Notes under the pieces: generated by a model
What the model was told of the DNA's origin: nothing
The model's database searches: none
What the model saw: only the letters and a program-made list of their open reading frames with translations
Shown: positions 30,427 through 40,000 of the stretch, in pieces
Numbering within the stretch: the stretch's first letter is position 1
How the letters are laid out: each line of letters opens with the position of its first letter
Program-made: the position numbers and the translations under genes
Source of the DNA: JAWKTV01 sp041398905
GTDB taxonomy: Bacteria; Planctomycetota; Planctomycetia; Planctomycetales; Planctomycetaceae
Reading direction: 5' to 3'
Assembly (NCBI GenBank): GCA_041398905.1
Contig: JAWKTV010000011.1
Coordinates: 158,878 to 222,877 of the forward strand
Length of the DNA stretch: 64,000 bases

Positions 30427-31050
30427 ATGCGTGATCCGGTCGCTCACTTCCGCGGGCTGATTCGCGAGACCCGCGAACTGTTTGGCGACGCTCCGCGCGA
30501 GTTCGGCTTCCTGCAGAAGTTCTACCTCAAGGCGAGGCCTCCGTCGTGGTGCACGCGGGGCAACGATGCCATGTGGATCAACTACCGCGATCAATGGCGG
30601 CTGCTGACCGAAGGGAACGTCGTGTGGGCCGCATTCGTGCAGGCCAACCGGCTAATGTTCGAGCCGGGGCGGCATGATTGCCCAGGCACCGTGATTTATT
30701 CCCGAGACCGGAAGCACGGCGACGAACTGATCCCGCTGCTGGAGGCGGTGCCGCGACTGTTCGAGTTGAAGGGGGCGTACGCCAACGACGCCGAGTGCCA
30801 GCGTTACGGTGACATGCTCGCGGACGAGCGCGAGCGGGCCATGGGGCTGACAGTGCCGCAGATCATCTCGGAGGGGGTGCCAATGACGTCGACGAGTGTT
30901 GTCTTCCACCGCAAGCACTTGCCGACGGGCTATCTGACCTGCAACTTCTTTCCGCTGCTGATTCTCCCGGACCAGAAGTCCTGCATGCTGCTCCCCAGCC
31001 GCTTCTGGTCGCCAACACTGATCGAACACTGGCAGCCGCGGAAACGGTGA
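30427..31050 (+). CDS. hypothetical protein
   Basis: This 207-residue protein has no recognised domain. The start at 30427 is supported by a GAAGGAAGG purine stretch just upstream. It lacks a signal peptide and membrane helices. The N-terminal helix is charged, and the middle contains WINYRDQWRLLTEGNVVWAAFVQAN, followed by a conserved-looking CPGTVIYSRD and an acidic, alpha-helical segment. The C-terminus has FHRKHLPTGYLTCNFFPLLILPDQKSCMLLP. The gene is in the same direction as the SRPBCC gene and 40 bases downstream, so it may belong to the same unit. Function unknown. Confidence 0.65.
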   Translation: MRDPVAHFRGLIRETRELFGDAPREFGFLQKFYLKARPPSWCTRGNDAMWINYRDQWRLLTEGNVVWAAFVQANRLMFEPGRHDCPGTVIYSRDRKHGDELIPLLEAVPRLFELKGAYANDAECQRYGDMLADERERAMGLTVPQIISEGVPMTSTSVVFHRKHLPTGYLTCNFFPLLILPDQKSCMLLPSRFWSPTLIEHWQPRKR

Positions 31051-31227
31051 ATCATCCATTGATCCGCAACACTGGAATGGCTGCCTGCACGCAACCGACG
31101 GCCCCCGCGATCGGGAGCGGCCGTTTGGCGCGCAGTGCGGCGGCGATCCTGTCGACAAGTCGGGACTCGATTGTCGTACTCGCCTGTGTTTGTGTGCGGA
31201 GGGAGCCGTCGTTTCGGGTGACTCGCG

Positions 31228-32586
31228 TCATTCCGTCCGTTCCAGTGCCTCCAGTCGCTCGCGCAGCAACTCGATCTGGGCCCTTGAAGCGGCTGCTTGC
31301 TGGGCCGCGATGCGGGACTGTTCGGCGAGCGTCTGTTTGAGTTGCGACAACTCGTCGTTCCTGCTGGCCAGCAGTGCCTCGTGATCCTGCACCACCTTCG
31401 TCAGCGCGGCGACGATATCCAGGCTGGAGAGTGTCTTGCCGTCCGGCATGGCCACGAGACCGGGGACGTCTTCGGCGACGAATCCGACGCGCTGATCGGC
31501 GGGCTGCGCCTTGTAGGAATAAGTCACGGGGGCGAGCGCCATCACCGCCGAGCGGGCGGCGTCGCCATCGAGGGTGACGATGTCCTGCTTGAGTTCGCGC
31601 GAGCAGGCGTTGTTCCAGGTGGCCCCGTCACAGGTCGCGTTGACGACTTGCAGGGTCGTCGAAGGATTCGACTGCCCGATGCCGACACGATTGCCGCGCA
31701 GCCGCATGGTCTCGGTGAAGGCGCCTTCGTTGGTGACGCGGAACTGGAAGACGCCGGTCCGTGTCGCGTCATTGGTGTCGATGAAGCTGCAGATCATCCG
31801 TCCGGCGACTCGCTGAGTCGTGGAAGTCTGCAGCGCGAAGTCGAAGCCGGTCTGATTCGCAGTCGAAGCGGCGGCGCTGTTCTCGAACCCGACGACGGAA
31901 GTGCCATTGGCTTTGTTCTGAGTGAATTGCGCGATGCGATTCGCGGTACCCGTCGTGCGGACGACGTGGAACGGGTAGGCCGGCGCATTGGTGCCGACGC
32001 CGATCGAGCCATCGGCCTTGAGACGCAGCGTGTCGGTGGGGGTCGCGAATTCGATGGAGAACGGCACGGTGCTCGACAGGACATCAAACGTTTGCAACCC
32101 GTTCGCTCCGGCGAAGATCTCCCAGACATTGTTTTCCGCGTCCCCCATGACTCCCGTCTCGGTGAATCGCAGCGACGGATTGAGGTTGTCCGCGACGTTC
32201 AGGGTGCCGGTGGGATTGAGCGTGTTGATGCCGATGCTTGATCCGCCGATGAACAGCGTCGAGGTCGCATCAGGCGCGATCCGGAAGGGGACGAGGTCTC
32301 CGCCCGTCAGGTCGATGATGTCGAAGTGATCGCTGTCGGCATAGATCTGCCATGCCTGTAGAGCACCCAGATTGTCGTCGAAACGAATCTGCGGACTGGG
32401 GCTAAGGATGTGGATCTCGTCCGAGGTCGACAGCGTGCCAATGCCGAGGTTGCCGGTGATCGTCCAATCGCCGTCGTGATCGAACGGTACTCCAAATCCG
32501 AACGCGGACTGCCGTGAACTGCCGGCGATGAGCAGCAGGCACGACATCAGTAGGGTCGGGACGGTCTGTGAGCGGAGGCTGATCAT
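31228..32586 (-). CDS. secreted tail-fiber-like protein with peptidase S74 chaperone domain
   Basis: This 452-residue protein has an N-terminal signal peptide (SCLLLIAGSSRQSAFG), a repetitive beta-rich central region with TxNLGIGT and SIGVGTN-type motifs, and a C-terminal intramolecular chaperone domain like those of phage endosialidase tails (peptidase S74, PF13884). The cleavage Ser is at about residue 329 in ACSRELKQDI, and FVAEDVPG and LSSLDIVAALTKVVQDHEALL follow. A long coiled coil closes the protein (SQLKQTLAEQSRIAAQQ). This domain trimerises the fold and then releases itself. Such proteins in planctomycetes are usually surface adhesins or fibres. No phage genes surround it, so it is not part of a prophage. 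Confidence 0.88.
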   Translation of the reverse strand: MISLRSQTVPTLLMSCLLLIAGSSRQSAFGFGVPFDHDGDWTITGNLGIGTLSTSDEIHILSPSPQIRFDDNLGALQAWQIYADSDHFDIIDLTGGDLVPFRIAPDATSTLFIGGSSIGINTLNPTGTLNVADNLNPSLRFTETGVMGDAENNVWEIFAGANGLQTFDVLSSTVPFSIEFATPTDTLRLKADGSIGVGTNAPAYPFHVVRTTGTANRIAQFTQNKANGTSVVGFENSAAASTANQTGFDFALQTSTTQRVAGRMICSFIDTNDATRTGVFQFRVTNEGAFTETMRLRGNRVGIGQSNPSTTLQVVNATCDGATWNNACSRELKQDIVTLDGDAARSAVMALAPVTYSYKAQPADQRVGFVAEDVPGLVAMPDGKTLSSLDIVAALTKVVQDHEALLASRNDELSQLKQTLAEQSRIAAQQAAASRAQIELLRERLEALERTE

Positions 32587-32797
32587 GTGGGGGTGCCGGG
32601 GGTCAGGAGCAGGCAGGGTCGTCGGTCAAGGACACCACTGCGGTTCCGTCGACGAGTTGCGTGCCAGCATAGCCGGCCGTTTGCCGGAGGCAATTGGCTG
32701 ACGTGTCAAACTGTCGCCGCTGTTGAGGTTGGCGGCGGGTACGGCATTCCGGAGCGACTGGGACAACGCCGCTTACGAAGCAAGCACCACAAACTCG

Positions 32798-34147
32798 CTA
32801 CTGGTTCGCCAGCCCATTGATCCACGCGATGGCCGCCGGGATACCGGATTCGATCATCGGGTCGTAATGGTCGCCTGACGGGACTTCCTTGTAAGTCACG
32901 CTGGTGCCCTGGGCCTGCAGCAGGCTGCGGAACTGGCGGGTCGTGTTCGCGTCGACGACGCTGTCGTCCGCCGCCTGAAACAGAAAGGTCGGACACTTGA
33001 GCTTCGCGACGTGGGTGCGGGGCGAACTGCGCTTCGCGAATTCCCGCAGGCCCGGCAGGAAGCGGGGGAGAAAGGGGTCCGAGAGGGCTTCGGAAAGGAA
33101 GTCCTCAACATCAGAGCAGGGGGCGTAGGCGATGCAGCCGGCGATCCGCGGTTCGTGCTCGGCCGTCAGCAGAGCGACCGTTCCCGCCGAGCTATGTCCC
33201 GCGACGTAGATGCGGCTCGGGTCGACCTCCGGCACTTTCGCCAACGCGTACTCGAAGGCGCATTACGGGCATTCACCACGCCAGCGCAGGAGCAGGCTTG
33301 AACTGGTTGTACGCCGCCGCCAGGTCGTTATTCGTCGCGGTTTCCATGTCGCACTCGCCGTCGAGGCCGTAGAAGATGGTGACCATGCCGGCCTCGGCGT
33401 AGGGCAGCGTCTCGGCATGGTAGTCGTCGGCGTCCATCGCGCTGCCGATCAGCAGGTTCGTGCCGGCCGGGGCGACAAGGACGCAGGGGACTGATCGCGG
33501 CGGGTGTTCGCCGGCGGGTCGGTACACACGCAGGGACATCCGGCTGCCGGGGGTGCCGCCATTGCCCGGCTGCGCGGCGAAGTCGACGTAGTGCATCGCG
33601 ACACCTAGCGGGAGCTTCTGACGCACTGGTCCGAGTTCGGGAAACGTCGGGAGTGGTACGGCGTTGACGTTGAAGAGGTCGGTCGCGGTACCGGCGTCGT
33701 CCCCGCCCGCGACCTCGTTGCCGCCATTGAGATCCCAGACCTGCGGAGCCGGACCGTTCGCGCGACCGGGGTCGCGGGCACCAATGATCGCGAACACTGC
33801 GATCCCGCCACACGTCAGTAGCAGGCAGACCGCTCCGGCGATCGCAAACCAGACGACCGGTGGTACGCCGGTTTCCTTGGGCAGGCTGCGTCGGCCACGG
33901 GTCGCCGAGTTGAGCGAACTGCGGAGGTTGGCCGATCGCTTCTTCGGTCGACGGGCACGCGGCGGAGCGTCGTCGTCTTCCTCGTCATCGAGGAATGCGT
34001 CGCCACTTCCAGGAAGTCTTCGTCAGCATCGACGTCCGGCACGCTGATGATCGCGTTGCAGGATGAGCAGCGGAAGCGTCGTCCCGCCTTGTCGTCAGCG
34101 GTTCGGTACTCGCGGCCACAGCCGGGGCATTCGACTTCGATGGGCAT
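32798..34147 (-). CDS. zinc-ribbon, membrane-anchored alpha/beta hydrolase (frameshifted)
   Basis: Three frame segments read as one protein of about 450 residues. It begins at 34147 with a zinc ribbon (VECPGCGREYRTADDKAG and CSSC), then a low-complexity linker, a transmembrane helix (VWFAIAGAVCLLLTCGGIAVFAIIG) and an alpha/beta hydrolase with nucleophile elbow GHSSAG, an acidic loop DDSVVD and histidine in GDHYDP. The first break near 34015 is repaired by adding one G (GG to GGG). The second region near 33245-33270 needs more than one change, so it could be a true lesion or a local error. The zinc-ribbon-plus-anchor form suggests a membrane-bound esterase. Substrate unknown. Confidence 0.7.
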
Positions 34148-34535
34148 CGGTCATCTCGAAAAGGTGCGAGCGGACACTCGGTTTGTCGGAGGCGGTCTCT
34201 TTCGACCGTCAGAATAAACGGCCGAACGACGGGACGTAAGTGGTTGGACCGTGGCGTTGGATGGCTTCGGTACCGTTCTGGACGACGGGGCCTCGACGGA
34301 CGGGAGCAGGGCCTTGAAAGCTGCCGAACGGTGCGGTGCAATAGCTCAAATCGCAGGTCTGGATTTCCCGGTCCAGCGACTCGAAGCAATGCATGGGTTC
34401 CGATATGCTGTCGGGCCACGATGGCCTCCGCAAGCCGAGGCATCGCGGGACGCTCCGTTGTTCATCGCCGTTCCCGGCGAGCATCGGGGGAAACTTCACC
34501 GGCATCTCTAAAGTCACTCCCCAGAGGATTCATCG
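34148..34535. other. divergent intergenic region
   Basis: The 388-base gap separates the minus-strand hydrolase and the plus-strand oxidoreductase. AGAGGA lies 8 bases before the oxidoreductase ATG as a ribosome binding site. No strong promoter or gene was found. Confidence 0.45.
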
Positions 34536-35657
34536 ATGAGCGACAAGAAATTCAACGTGGCGATGGTCGGTCTCGGCTTCGGCAGCGAGTTTATCCCGAT
34601 CTACCAGGCCCACCCGAATGGCAATGTCGCCGCCATCTGTCGTCGCAACGAGGCGGAGCTCAACAAGTGCGGCGATGAGTTCGGCATCGCCAAGCGGTAC
34701 ACGAGTTACGAGGATGTGCTGAGCGATCCGGAGATCGACTACGTGCACATCAACAGCCCGATTCCGGATCATGCCCGGATGTCGATCGAAGCGCTTGACG
34801 CCGGCAAGCATGTGATGTGCACCGTGCCGATGGCGACGACCATCGAGGAGTGCGACGCCGTCTGCCAGAAGGTGGCGGACACCGGGCTGAAGTACATGAT
34901 GGCTGAGACGGTTGTGTACAGCCGCGAGTTCCTGTTCATCAAGGAACTGTACGAGAAGGGTGAACTGGGGAAGATTCAATACCTCGCGGCATCGCACCCG
35001 CAGGACATGGACGGCTGGCCGAGCTACTGGGAGAAGATGATCCCGATGCACTACGCGACGCACGTCGTCGGCCCCTGCCTGGGGCTGGTCAACGGTGTGG
35101 CGGAGTACGTGAGCTGCTTTGGTTCGGGCACGGTGCGGGACGACATCGCGAAGAAGTCGGGCAACAAGTTCGCGGTCGAGAGCTGCCATATCAAGATTAA
35201 GGACAGCGACGTGTCATGCCACATCTGGCGGTTCCTGTACGATGTCGCTCGCCAGTATCGCGAGAGCATCGATGTGTACGGGACGAAGAAGTCCTTCGAG
35301 TGGACGTTGAAGGAGAACGGCCCGCACATCTTGCACACGGCCAAGAAGCCGGAGCACGAAATCGCTGAGGAGATCGAAGTGCCGGACTACGCGCACCTGC
35401 TCCCCGAGCCAATCCGAAAGTTCACGCTGCCGCAGGAGATTCACGACACGGAACACCTGTCATTCGTGCAGGGCGGCGGCCACGGCGGCTCGCACCCGCA
35501 CCTCGTCAACGAGTTCCTGAGCGCGCTGCGCGACGATCGCGACCCGTGGCCGAACGCGGTGCAGTCAGCCAACTGGACCTGCGTGGGGATCTGCGCCCAC
35601 GAGAGCGCCCTGCAGGGCGGCAAGGTGGTGCAACTGCCGGCGTTTACGCTCCGGTAG
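34536..35657 (+). CDS. Gfo/Idh/MocA family oxidoreductase, variant lacking the EKP lysine
   Basis: This 373-residue protein has an N-terminal Rossmann domain (AMVGLGFGSEF as the nucleotide loop) and the C-terminal Gfo/Idh/MocA alpha/beta domain. The usual catalytic EKP motif is replaced by CTVPMA at about residues 95-100, so the typical lysine is absent. It has no signal peptide, so it should be cytoplasmic. A Cys and His-rich segment (CHIKIKDSDVSCHIWRFLYD) and QGGGHGGSHPHLVNEFL complete the C-terminal half. These proteins act on sugars or inositols with NAD(P). Substrate unknown. A strong hairpin terminator follows the stop codon. Confidence 0.9.
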   Translation: MSDKKFNVAMVGLGFGSEFIPIYQAHPNGNVAAICRRNEAELNKCGDEFGIAKRYTSYEDVLSDPEIDYVHINSPIPDHARMSIEALDAGKHVMCTVPMATTIEECDAVCQKVADTGLKYMMAETVVYSREFLFIKELYEKGELGKIQYLAASHPQDMDGWPSYWEKMIPMHYATHVVGPCLGLVNGVAEYVSCFGSGTVRDDIAKKSGNKFAVESCHIKIKDSDVSCHIWRFLYDVARQYRESIDVYGTKKSFEWTLKENGPHILHTAKKPEHEIAEEIEVPDYAHLLPEPIRKFTLPQEIHDTEHLSFVQGGGHGGSHPHLVNEFLSALRDDRDPWPNAVQSANWTCVGICAHESALQGGKVVQLPAFTLR

Positions 35658-35716
35658 TTGAGCCGTCAGTCGTACGGGCGGGTTCCTTCCGCGAACAACG
35701 TCTCCGGGAAATCAAG

Positions 35717-35750
35717 ACGGACCACGCAGCCGAGTGGCTGCGTGGTCCGT
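35717..35750. terminator. strong bidirectional hairpin terminator
   Basis: A perfect 15-base stem, ACGGACCACGCAGCC paired with GGCTGCGTGGTCCGT around the loop GAGT, lies between the convergent oxidoreductase and HTH-receiver genes. The right side is followed by TTGAGTTGTT and the left side is preceded by AAATCAAG, so it could terminate transcription in either direction. Confidence 0.8.
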
Positions 35751-35784
35751 TTGAGTTGTTCAGGAGCGGTCGCCTCGCGGTCCG

Positions 35785-36369
35785 TCAGGACATGCTGGCG
35801 GCGGCTTCCAGGTCGAGCATCATGCAGATGCGGTCCATGAGGGTTTCGACCTCGAACGGCTTCTGGAGGAAGTCGTTGGCGCCGGCGGCCTTGAGTTCGG
35901 CGATCTTGTCGGCTTCGACCATGCCGGAGATGCACAAGATGCGCACGTCGTCCAGCGCCTCGTCGCTGCGGACGCGCTGGCAGACCTCTTTGCCGTTGAT
36001 GTCGGGCAGCATCACGTCCAGAACGATCACGTCGGGGTGATACTCCTTGACCATCATGCCGGCGTCGAAACCGTTGTTGACAACGCGAACATCGAAGCGG
36101 CCATCGGACTCCAAGACATCACGGATGAGATCGACGAGTTCCAGATCATCATCGACGACCAAGGCCCGGCGCTTGCCGCTCTCGAGCGCGTCGGTCGGGA
36201 TGCCGTTGTCCTTCATGAACTTGTACAGGACATCACGGGGGATGCGGCGGAAGCGTGATCCGGGGACGCGGAATCCCTTGAGCTGGCCGGAGTCGAAGCA
36301 ACGGATGATCGTTTGCTGACTGACCTTGCAAATCTTGGCGGCTTCGCCGGTGGTGAACACAGTTTTCAT
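35785..36369 (-). CDS. excisionase-type HTH fused to response-regulator receiver
   Basis: This 194-residue protein begins with a MerR/excisionase-like helix-turn-helix (residues 1-50: FTTGEAAKICKVSQQTIIRCFDSGQLKGFRVPGSRFRRI), used for DNA binding, followed by a receiver domain. Receiver landmarks are acidic residues 73-74 (VVDDD), phosphoacceptor Asp118 (VIVLDVMLP), Ser148 in the switch position and Lys170 (LQKPF). A DNA-binding domain in front of the receiver is unusual in general but common in planctomycetes. AAGGA lies just upstream of the ATG. No histidine kinase is adjacent, so its input is unknown. A caspase-type gene lies 460 bases away in the same orientation. Confidence 0.92.
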   Translation of the reverse strand: MKTVFTTGEAAKICKVSQQTIIRCFDSGQLKGFRVPGSRFRRIPRDVLYKFMKDNGIPTDALESGKRRALVVDDDLELVDLIRDVLESDGRFDVRVVNNGFDAGMMVKEYHPDVIVLDVMLPDINGKEVCQRVRSDEALDDVRILCISGMVEADKIAELKAAGANDFLQKPFEVETLMDRICMMLDLEAAASMS

Positions 36370-36829
36370 TGCTGATCTATCCTTCGATCAAGCGTGCGAC
36401 CAGACATCTGATCGCAGCAACCTCCCTGGATCGGCTCCAGAGCCTGAATTAGTCCGACCGCTGCGCTCCGGCAGTCCGGCGAGTGCGCGATGGACGACCT
36501 TTGGCTTCACGAGAAGGTGTCCCGGAGGGTGCTTGAGACACCTTCCGCTCCAGTCCACACCACCTCCTGCCGGGCGTTCCAGCACGTTCCTCCTGAACAG
36601 ATGCCCAAGCTTGAGGGGATTGCCGGCCATGCGAAGCTTGCCTGCATTCCCATCTGCCCCGGATTGTACCGGCTCCCCCGAATGGGTCAACATGTGTTTT
36701 CCGCCCTGAACCTCGCAAGCTCTGCAATTGATGCAAGTTTTCGAGAAGCACGTAGCTTCTCCAGGCTGACAGGCGACTTGCGCAGATTGTATGCGCGACA
36801 GCCCGTGCCCCGCCGCAGTCACCGCGGCC
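36370..36829. other. intergenic region between caspase and HTH-receiver genes
   Basis: The 460-base gap lies between two minus-strand genes. One inverted repeat, GAGAAGC at 36743-36749 paired with GCTTCTC at 36755-36761 around ACGTA, sits 69 bases after the caspase stop codon and could be a weak transcript-end hairpin. No other feature or gene is evident. Confidence 0.4.
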
Positions 36830-39777
36830 TTACTCCTGGGATGCCCGAGACAGCGGGAACGACCGGATGGTGCCGGGCTTCGAGATCGCCGGATGCTGGC
36901 GGCCGTTGCTCAGTTCCTTCACCCGCTCGCACACGTACGTCTCCAATTCGTTGAAGTACACGTGGTTGTCGCCGTTGTAGTCCGCTTTGCCTTGCAGTCC
37001 CTCGACGATCGCCATCGTAAAGACACCTCCGCCAGCGGCGGAGTTCTCGATCGAGAATTCGCGGCCCATCGACGAAGCCATCACGACCACGCCGTAGTCG
37101 TCGGTCGCGAGGTCACGGGTGAAATCGTCCGTCAGCGACCTCGCGGCTTTGCGTCGGTCGCCGGTCAGCGTGCCGGCGTGGCAGGCGTCGAGCATCACGA
37201 TCAGGCGTCCGGGAATCCCCTGCACAACATCCTTGATGATGCTTTCCGGAACGCCGCTCAGGAGCAGGGGTGACGCCTTGTCGACGTCACAGGGCAGCAG
37301 GTAGAACGACGTCGTCTCATCCCGTTCTCCGTGTCCGGAGAAAAACACAACTCCGACATCCTGTGCCGTCATCTCCTTCCGCAGCCAGACCAGTCCCTCC
37401 AGGATGCCCTGGCGAGTCGCCTGCTTGTCCTTCAGCAGGCGGGTTTCGACCTTCTTGAACAAGCCGACGCCCTGCGACTTGAACGTCTGTGCGATTCGCT
37501 CGGCATCATCGTCGGCGAAGGTCAACTGCAAGTCCTCATCGTCGTAGTCCGAGACTCCAATCGCGAGGACGTACAAGCTGGGGGTGTGACCGTCAGGCAC
37601 GTGATCAACCGTGGTGACGGTGACGGTCTCCGAAACGCCATAGCTGCCCGTGCTGTCGGCCCGTGCCTGGAGGGTATGTTGCACGCCGGAGATCACCGGC
37701 ACTTTGAATGTGTGCCGCACCACCGCGCCGGCGTCCTCCAGCCGCACCGTTCCGGCTTCGCCCCGCAGCGGACGACCATTGAGCAACAACTGCAAAGTCT
37801 TGAGCGGTTCATCGCCCCGTTGTCGGGCTTCCACAACGACTGCAAGTTCCTGCTCGGTGGTGCGAGTCTCCGGCAGCGGGGAGATGATCTGCACTTCCGG
37901 AGGAAGATTCGTGTCGACGGACGCGACCGCCTGGGTTGATCCGGTCGACGCCAATGCCCGCTGGATCGAGCCGGTTGACAGCAACGCTTTGATCGCCTCC
38001 GGCCGATAGAACTCTTTGCGAAACTGCGCGGCCGGGTAGAAGTCCGCGATCTTGTCCTGGGCCGTGTTCACGTGCCAGCCCATTAACCGCTCGCCGCCCG
38101 GCGAGGCCGCGTAGTAGCCTTCAGGTGTCCATGCGATCCACTCGTCGCCGGCGAAGAACAAGCTCAGCAGCGGTTCGCTGCGGTTGGGATCCCAGATACG
38201 AATCGTCTGATCGTCGGAGGCCGAAACGAGGTAGCGCTCATCGGGAGAAGCGGCGATCGCCGTGACGCCGCCCGTGTGACCTCGGAGTTGCCGCACCACT
38301 TGGCCCGTCCGCAAGCTGACGACATTGAAGGCGAATGACGACCCGACAACGGCGAGTTGGTTGGGCAGCAAGGTGGCGGCCCAATAGAAATCGTTTTCCT
38401 GGTTGTAGGGGATGTCTGGCTCCAGAGTCATGACCGATTGCCCGCTGCGCTGCACTTCAATCGCCGTATTTGCAGTTTGCAGCAGCCGCACACCATCACG
38501 CGAGACGACGCTGCGCATCCAGTGCTGATTCCCGAACTGGTTGGGATGATCCGCCCATTCGAGTCGCGACAGGTCGAAGGCCCGCTGGAGCGGTTCCTCG
38601 ATCGTGATCGGGTTGGAGTGACGACTGAACTGATTCCAGCGGTCGTGAGTGTCCCCCAGGCGATCGTCTTGCCGTCCTCGCCCCAGGCGACGGCGTAGAG
38701 ACCTTTGCTGCGAGCCGCCATCCGCGTCCGCGTCCGCCCGGTGCCCCGGTTCCAGATATAGGTCGCGGCATCGTATCCGCCTGTGCTGGCGATGTACTGC
38801 TCATCGGGCGAGAAGATCGCGTTCCAGACAGCCCGGGTGTGATCGCGAAACTTCAGCACCTGCACGCTTCGTTGAATGTCAATAAGGCTGACCACCGGCT
38901 TGTTGTCGTCCAGCGCGTCGAGATGCGAGGCCAGCAGTAGCCGGCCATCGCGGGAGAACTGCACGGACTTGACGAATCCCGCGATCGAGTTGGAGAAGGT
39001 CTTGATCGGGCTGCCGTTGTAGGACCACAGGCGGATGGTTCCATCGGTACCACCGGTGGCGATCGTTCGTCCATCGCGGGACCAGTCGATCGACTCGACC
39101 AGCCCGTCGTGTCCGCGCAGCGTCGCCAGCCGCCTGCCATCCTGCGCCGACCAGAGGTATGCGTTGCCGTCATAGCAGGCGGTCGCGACCTGGGTGCCGT
39201 CGGGCGAGAAGATTGCGTCCCAGACGAGGTCCGGTGCATTGAATGCCCGGATGCTGCGGCCCGATGCGACATCCCAGATGTTGACCTGTTTGTCCCAGCC
39301 GCTGCCGGACACAAGTCGCTTGTCGTCGTAGGAGAACTCCAGACCAAAGACCGACCCGCGATGCCCTTCGAGCCGTTTGACGATCTCGAATGTCTCGAGC
39401 GAAATGAGGTAGATCGCCGCCGGGTCGCCAGGTGCTTCGGAGAACTCGCCCGTCGCCAGCAGCTTGCCATCGCGGGTGACCGCGCAGGAGTACAGCACGC
39501 CGAATTGCGATCCCGCGATCGGAGTCCGGATGACCCGCAGGCACTCACCGGTCGCAGTGTCCCACATCCGAATCGTTCGGTCGCTCGAAGCTGTGAACAG
39601 GTGCGCCCCGTCTGGACTGTAGGCCAGTGCGGTGACGTCGGCGGTGTGTCCCTCCGCATTCAGGGCGAGTTGTGGCTTGCCGATCCGGAAGTCACGGTCA
39701 CGTGTCGTGGCGTCGTCCGCGGTGAGGCGGGTACTGAGTACGCAAACAACCATCGCAATGCAGATACGGTGGTGCAT
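36830..39777 (-). CDS. WD40-repeat protein with C-terminal caspase domain (frameshifted)
   Basis: Two frames, joined by adding one C at the C5 run 38653-38657 (G on the coding strand), give 982 residues. A short signal peptide (MHHRICIAMVVCVLSTRLTADD) precedes WD40 repeats: DVTALAYSPDGAHLFTASSDRTIRMWD, GSVFGLEFSYDDKRLVSGSGWDKQVNIWD and more, then a further blade after the join (VTAIAASPDERYLVSAS). The C-terminal 250 residues are a caspase-type peptidase C14 domain: catalytic His near residue 816 in FFSGHGE and Cys near 866 in LDACHAG. An Ig-like linker region lies between. Export is inferred from the leader. Target proteins are unknown. Confidence 0.88.
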
Positions 39778-40000
39778 TCCATGTGTCCATCAAGTTGCGG
39801 AAGCGGAACTCGGAACAGCGTGTGGATCTCACGCTATCCGATCCTCTGGACCGTGTGAATCATGCTCCCCTTGAACTGTGGGCACGCGGCCTCACAACGA
39901 AGCGGAGCTACACCGGGTCTCAGAAGGTTCTACAATGACGAGGCCGCGCGCCGATTGTCCGGCGTCTGGCTCGTTTTCGACAGGTCTTCTGGTTCGTGGC

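Noticed and set aside
31297..32241. A plus-strand frame opposite the S74 protein
   Set aside because: Antisense shadow without a ribosome binding site or family match.
31228..32586. A prophage remnant at the S74 gene
   Set aside because: No capsid, terminase, portal or integrase genes lie nearby.
36370..36829. A small gene in the gap between the caspase and HTH-receiver genes
   Set aside because: The frames on both strands lack ribosome binding sites and coding bias.
39932..39937. A TACAAT hexamer as a -10 element for apbE
   Set aside because: No -35 at the proper distance; the hexamer alone is too common to support a promoter.
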